In this document: positions 59,849 through 64,000 of the stretch, piece by piece
Numbering within the stretch: the first letter of the stretch is position 1
Layout: each line of letters begins with the position of its first letter
Assembly (NCBI RefSeq): GCF_025628985.1
Contig: NZ_JAOTEM010000004.1
Coordinates: 62,001 to 126,000, forward strand
Length of the DNA stretch: 64,000 bases
DNA from: Chryseobacterium edaphi
GTDB taxonomy: Bacteria > Bacteroidota > Bacteroidia > Flavobacteriales > Weeksellaceae
Reading direction: 5' to 3'
Made by a program: the position numbers and the translations under genes
Notes under the pieces: model-generated
Seen by the model: the letters and a program-made list of their open reading frames with translations, nothing else
Told to the model about the DNA's origin: nothing
The model's database searches: none

Positions 59849-60270
59849 ATAAAATCACTACCTTTTCGGAGTACCGAAAGATTTTATTGAATTGTTACCA
59901 TTTTAATTGTTTGGAAAGAAGGCAGAATTTGTGAAACTTCTTTCGAATTAATCGCTAAAACGATCGTATTTGAATAAGATGGTTTGTACATTCTAATAGC
60001 ATATCATATTTTTTATTTTTTCAGTAGCTATTACTAAGGGAAATGTTTTTTACAATGATCTTTTTATAATTAATCTTCAAATCAAATCATATTTGAAGAC
60101 CTAAAAACTCTATTAGCTAGATTGATCAGTGAAGATCTTTCGTTATGTTAAGGTTAAGCATCCAATCTATTATTCGATTAATCATCTGAAAACCTTCATA
60201 GTTTTATGATAAAGGGAGATTCTCATTTTTTTTATTGCTAGTATTTGTATGAGTTCTGCTGAGTTTAATT
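59849..60270. other. 422-base gap, nothing recognised
   Basis: No gene, strong hairpin or repeat was seen on either strand. It must contain the promoter for the minus-strand HTH-DUF3945-topB genes. Confidence 0.4.
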
Positions 60271-60546
60271 TCAGTCTTTTTTACCATATGGTGAATTTAT
60301 CTCTATTGCCTTATCACAAAGTAGATAGGTAAAATACGATTTTTGACCACTCTTCTCATCCATATAAACTTCACTGTCCCATGTAATTGATAATTCCCAG
60401 CTGTCCCACTTTCTCATTTTGTGGACATAGGGATTAAAAGAACATTTGATCTCATAATGCTTTTTGTTTTTGTCACCCTCGAAACTGACTATGACAGAAT
60501 TATGATCGGGACTTGTTTCATCAACGATGGTCGCTTTGAGTTTCAT
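60271..60546 (-). CDS. Unknown 91-residue protein next to dnaE
   Basis: A small soluble protein of mostly beta character (ATIVDETSPDHNSVIVSFEG, then KHYEIKCSFNPYV, RKWDSWELSITWDSEVYM), without signal or membrane segments and with an acidic middle. I do not recognise a family. It lies 32 bases after the dnaE stop on the same strand, so it is likely the last gene of the polymerase operon. It may be an accessory of that system, which is only inference from position. Confidence 0.6.
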   Translation of the reverse strand: MKLKATIVDETSPDHNSVIVSFEGDKNKKHYEIKCSFNPYVHKMRKWDSWELSITWDSEVYMDEKSGQKSYFTYLLCDKAIEINSPYGKKD

Positions 60547-60578
60547 GTAAGAGATTTTGTTTTTAATAAGTATTTATT

Positions 60579-63500
60579 TTAGATCATTTTTTGTCTTGGC
60601 AGGCCGATTTCATGTTCCTGCGGATAAGGTTTTCTCTGCGTCATGCTGACATCTTCATGCAGTGTTCTTGCTGCTTCCAGAGACTTTTCTTTATCCATTG
60701 AGTATCTAGGATCGGGTATGAATGGCATCTTGGCCATTTTTTGAATAGTGATGGTTGGAAAATGAAAATCAACTTCAACCGTTCCCAATAATAAATAGCA
60801 GCCTCCACCCTGAAAGGGATATTCTTCAAGGCAATTCGGGAAATGTGCCGTGTCAAAATATTCTCCTTCCGCATCGATCCAGGTTCCGAAAAACATGGCT
60901 CCTCTTTTGGTAGGAACATGTTTTCTTGAAATCAGATAAGCGAGCATCTTAATCTGCTTTTTGTGATGCTTAACTAAATCTTTAGCCATTACACTACCGC
61001 GGTATTTGGTCTGCAGCAGATCAAAAGGACTGTATGACACAGAGAATCCTAAGATCTCAATTTCATCAAAAGCATCTTCGAAAGGATTTCTGATAATGGT
61101 CGGAAGTTGATATTCTTTTTGCGGTTCGTCCAATAAAGTGGGATGTCTGAATGTTGACTGGTCATTGCCGAACAGGAATCTTGCCTGAATCAGAAGTTCA
61201 TGTTTCTGTTTTCCGGTAAATCTGAACGCTCCGATAAAAATAAGAATCTGCAGGGTTTCAATTCCAATCGGTATTCTTTTAACAAAGTTTTCCAAGGAAG
61301 TGTATTCCCCGTTATTTCTTCTTTCCTCGGGAATCATCATGGCGATTTTACCTTCAACTTTCTCAATATGCATCAACCCTAAATAGACATCTGTTCCATA
61401 GACCGTCGTCTGATATTCGCTGAGATTAACACAAGGATTCTTAATGGTTGCGCCTGACATCTTTGCTTCATGGACGTAGACTTCAGTCCTGTAGAATCCG
61501 CCTCCGTTGTTAATGGCACACACCATAAACTCAATAGGGTAGTAGACTTTCAAATATAAACTCTGATAACTTTCTACCGCATAAGAAGCCGAGTGCGCTT
61601 TGCAGAAAGAATATCCTGCAAATGATTCAATTTGCCGATAGACTTCTTTAGACAATTGCTCAGGATGTCCCAGTTCTTTACAGGACTCAAAAAAGTGATC
61701 TTTAACTTTCTGCAATGCGGACAGTGATCTTCCTTTACCGCTCATGGCTCTTCGAAGAACATCCCCGTCAGCAGCCGATAATCCGCCAAAATGCAAAGCG
61801 ATTTTAATAACATCTTCCTGATACACCATAATCCCATAAGTTTCACCCAGCTCTTCTTTAAATACATCATGAAAGTATTCGAACTTTGTAGGATTATTAT
61901 GTCGGAAAATATATTCCTTCATCATTCCGCTTTGTGCAACTCCCGGACGGATAATGGAGGAAGCTGCAACCAAAACCTTATAGTCTTCACACTTTAATCT
62001 TCTAAGCAATCCCCGCATCGCAGGACTCTCAATATAAAAACAACCTATGGTTTTACCGATACTCAAATAACTATTGCATTTCTCTTCATTTTTTGAAATT
62101 GTCGTGTCTTTTATATCCACCGTAATTCCTCTTTTTTCCTTGATGAGTTCAACGGTATCTTTAATCGTTCCTAGTCCTCTTTGAGAAAGTATATCAAATT
62201 TTTCAAATCCTATATCCTCAGCTGTATGCATGTCAAATTGGACAATCGGAAAACCTTTGGGAGGCATTTCTAATGCTGTGAAATTGGTAATTGGTTCTTC
62301 CGAAATTAAAATTCCGCAGGAATGCATGCTTCTCTGATTCGGAAACTTTTCCAAAAGTTTGCCGTATTTGTGAACAAGTTTAAACACCGAATTGCTATCG
62401 TGTTCTGACATTGGTTTAGTCGCTAATGCATCCAATTCTTCCTTCGGTAAACCGAATGCTTTTCCCACTTCCCTGAAAATAGAGCGGTATTTAAACTCGA
62501 CGTTTGTTCCACAGAATGCGACATGCTCTTTACCGTATTTGGTAAAAATATATTCAAGGATGATATCTCTGGTCTGCCAACTCCAGTCGATATCAAAATC
62601 AGGCGGGGTTTTTCGGTTCAAGTTCAGAAATCTTTCAAAATACAGATCCAATTCCAATGGACAGATGTCGGTAATTCCCAAACAGTAACTGACAATGGAG
62701 TTGGCACCGCTTCCTCTTCCCACATGCATAAAACCCATGCGGTTGCTGTATTGAATAACATCCCAGGTGATGAGAAAGTAACCGCTGAATTTTAGCTCGT
62801 CGATGACGGCTAGTTCTTTTTCAACTCTTGCATTTGCTTCAAGATGACTTTGTCCATATCTCGTTTCCAAACCCTCATAAGCGAGTTGGGTCAGAAGCTT
62901 AAAATCATTCTCCCGGCTGTCTGTAAAATACTGTTTATTTTTAGGAGTTGAAAAATCATAATCGAAACTGCATTGTCCAATAATATTCGCTGTGTTTTGT
63001 ATGATCTGGGGATAGTGACGGTATTGATCCAGCAGTTCCTTTTTATTGACAAATGTTTCGGTTTCTCTGCAATAATCGTGATCATCTAATTTACTGATCA
63101 ATGTGTTGTTATCAATGGCTCTTAAAATCTTGTGAAGATTATAGTCCAGTTTGGTTGTAAAAGTAACAGGCTGTAAGATCATCATTTTATCGATCTGCTT
63201 TTTGAAATCTTGCTTTATGAGATGGTTCAATTCTTCAGGTCTGATTCCGACATACTCGTGTTCCTGCAAAAATTCAGGAATGTTATGCAAAGGATAAATA
63301 ACAATGGTGCTTTCAAGGATTGGATTTTGTTTTGGAATTTCTATTCCATCACAATTGTAATCGGTCAACAGACGGTTAATTTCTCCGACACTTTTCTGAT
63401 TTTTAGCAAGACAGATATAATAGAGTTCACTTTCGACTCTGATCTCTACTCCAACAATAGGTTTAATGTCATTGTCTTTACAAAGTTTAAAAAAATCGTA

Positions 63501-63632
63501 AATTCCTGTGACAGTATTGATATCCGTAAGTGCTAAAGTTTTTATCTGGTGATCCACAGCCTGTTGAACCAGATCCTGAATAGAAATGGTTCCGTATCGG
63601 AGGCTGTGATAGGAATGACAATTGAGAAACAT
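60579..63632 (-). CDS. dnaE: DNA polymerase III alpha subunit (DnaE-type, accessory)
   Basis: A 1017-residue C-family polymerase. A PHP domain opens the protein (NCHSYHSLRYGTISIQDLV). The palm domain shows GRGSGANS and the acidic DFDID cluster (Asp345, Asp347, Asp349). A helix-hairpin-helix region and a short C-terminal OB part follow. It is shorter than a replicative DnaE and sits next to a Y-family polymerase, the arrangement of DnaE2/ImuC-type mutasomes. The chromosomal replicative DnaE should be elsewhere. Upstream, the Y-family gene ends 10 bases before its start, so the two are one operon. Confidence 0.88.
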   Translation of the reverse strand: MFLNCHSYHSLRYGTISIQDLVQQAVDHQIKTLALTDINTVTGIYDFFKLCKDNDIKPIVGVEIRVESELYYICLAKNQKSVGEINRLLTDYNCDGIEIPKQNPILESTIVIYPLHNIPEFLQEHEYVGIRPEELNHLIKQDFKKQIDKMMILQPVTFTTKLDYNLHKILRAIDNNTLISKLDDHDYCRETETFVNKKELLDQYRHYPQIIQNTANIIGQCSFDYDFSTPKNKQYFTDSRENDFKLLTQLAYEGLETRYGQSHLEANARVEKELAVIDELKFSGYFLITWDVIQYSNRMGFMHVGRGSGANSIVSYCLGITDICPLELDLYFERFLNLNRKTPPDFDIDWSWQTRDIILEYIFTKYGKEHVAFCGTNVEFKYRSIFREVGKAFGLPKEELDALATKPMSEHDSNSVFKLVHKYGKLLEKFPNQRSMHSCGILISEEPITNFTALEMPPKGFPIVQFDMHTAEDIGFEKFDILSQRGLGTIKDTVELIKEKRGITVDIKDTTISKNEEKCNSYLSIGKTIGCFYIESPAMRGLLRRLKCEDYKVLVAASSIIRPGVAQSGMMKEYIFRHNNPTKFEYFHDVFKEELGETYGIMVYQEDVIKIALHFGGLSAADGDVLRRAMSGKGRSLSALQKVKDHFFESCKELGHPEQLSKEVYRQIESFAGYSFCKAHSASYAVESYQSLYLKVYYPIEFMVCAINNGGGFYRTEVYVHEAKMSGATIKNPCVNLSEYQTTVYGTDVYLGLMHIEKVEGKIAMMIPEERRNNGEYTSLENFVKRIPIGIETLQILIFIGAFRFTGKQKHELLIQARFLFGNDQSTFRHPTLLDEPQKEYQLPTIIRNPFEDAFDEIEILGFSVSYSPFDLLQTKYRGSVMAKDLVKHHKKQIKMLAYLISRKHVPTKRGAMFFGTWIDAEGEYFDTAHFPNCLEEYPFQGGGCYLLLGTVEVDFHFPTITIQKMAKMPFIPDPRYSMDKEKSLEAARTLHEDVSMTQRKPYPQEHEIGLPRQKMI

Positions 63633-63642
63633 AAACTTGTAT

Positions 63643-64000
63643 TTATCTTAAGAGTCCGGACGCTCTACCCACACTTCCTGTTCCAAATCTGTTTTTGATT
63701 TTATCCATGGTTTGATACAAAGAAATCAGTTCCTCTGTATCTTCAAAAAGATCCATCTGATGGCATCCATGTACCAGTCCCGTGAACTTGACACCGATGA
63801 GCCGTATTCTCATTCTTCGGGTATAGACTTTTTTAAAGAGTTCCAATACATATTTGAGCAAAGTATGGTCTGCTGAAGTGTAAGGAATTCGGCATTGCTT
63901 GGTTTCTGTATCAAAATTGGAATATCTGATCTTAACAGAAATGGTCGAGGTGAGCCATTTCTCCTGACGAAGCTGAAAAGCCAATTGTTCGACCATTCCT
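63643..64000 (-). CDS. Y-family DNA polymerase, C-terminal part (cut by window end)
   Basis: The frame is open to the right edge, so only the last 118 or so residues are present. They include a beta-strand and helix pattern matching the little-finger domain of DinB/UmuC-type polymerases (WLTSTISVKIRYSNFDTETKQC, then RRMRIRLIGVKFTGLVHG, QMDLFEDTEE). The catalytic palm lies outside the window. The stop is 10 bases before dnaE, so the lesion-bypass polymerase and the DnaE-type polymerase are expressed together. Whether it is DinB or ImuB-like cannot be settled from the tail. Confidence 0.85.
   Translation of the reverse strand, partial: GMVEQLAFQLRQEKWLTSTISVKIRYSNFDTETKQCRIPYTSADHTLLKYVLELFKKVYTRRMRIRLIGVKFTGLVHGCHQMDLFEDTEELISLYQTMDKIKNRFGTGSVGRASGLLR

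Noticed and set aside
1..64000. tRNA, rRNA, CRISPR array or prophage structural genes
   Set aside because: No stretch with tRNA-like folding, rRNA sequence, regular spaced repeats or capsid/tail proteins was recognised on either strand.

Overview
The window looks like a chromosomal stretch of a Flavobacteriia bacterium, most likely Chryseobacterium or a close relative. The support is a low-GC sequence, Bacteroidetes-style promoters (TAnnTTTG at -7), SusC/SusD outer-membrane genes, DUF6520 and MauE-like proteins, and a conjugation module of the CTnDOT/Bacteroidetes type. No rRNA, tRNA, CRISPR array, integrase or clear att site is visible, so both ends of the inferred integrative conjugative element (ICE) lie outside the window or are not recognisable.

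Layout. 1-2.7 kb: tail of a possible serine hydrolase, an S41 peptidase and a thioredoxin-like protein. 2.7-3.4 kb: a decayed IS1182-family transposase. 3.5-13.7 kb (minus strand): transfer genes traA, B, D, E, F, G, I, J, K, L, M, N, read right to left, with a terminator splitting traABD from traE-N. 14.2-18.3 kb (plus): a candidate oriT followed by mobA, mobB (relaxase) and mobC (coupling protein), then an RteC-type regulator (minus). 19.5-30.7 kb: a nutrient/peptide cassette made of a TPR-AraC membrane regulator, a divergent operon of small secreted or cysteine-containing proteins plus a MauE-like membrane protein, and a convergent SusC-SusD-S9 peptidase operon.

31.3-46.2 kb is a very AT-rich defence island: XRE regulator with a palindromic operator, AbiH, a Septu-like ATPase/HNH pair, the IetA-IetS AAA ATPase/subtilase pair, a small protein paired with an ADP-ribosyltransferase-like protein, a DUF4365-type nuclease fused to a long helical region, a GNAT protein, and an Mrr-like endonuclease. 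46.2-59.1 kb is bracketed by two DUF4099/DUF3945 paralogues. Between them lie four unrecognised genes, two single-domain response regulators, a PAS histidine kinase coupled to an RsbQ/KAI2-type hydrolase, a sigma region 2-only protein, a 2H phosphoesterase and topoisomerase III. 59.2-64 kb: two excisionase-like HTH proteins, a small unknown protein, and a DnaE polymerase next to the C-terminus of a Y-family polymerase, cut by the window edge.

Taken together, the tra/mob genes would move the element and RteC may control transfer. The TopB, DUF3945 and HTH genes look like element maintenance functions, and the polymerase pair may be mutagenic repair cargo. The SusCD cassette and the defence island look like benefits to the host. 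The least explained parts are the small protein/ART pair (40.8-41.6 kb), the small-protein/MauE operon (21.5-23.8 kb), a long imperfect hairpin at 31.1 kb, and the unknown cluster at 47.6-50.1 kb.
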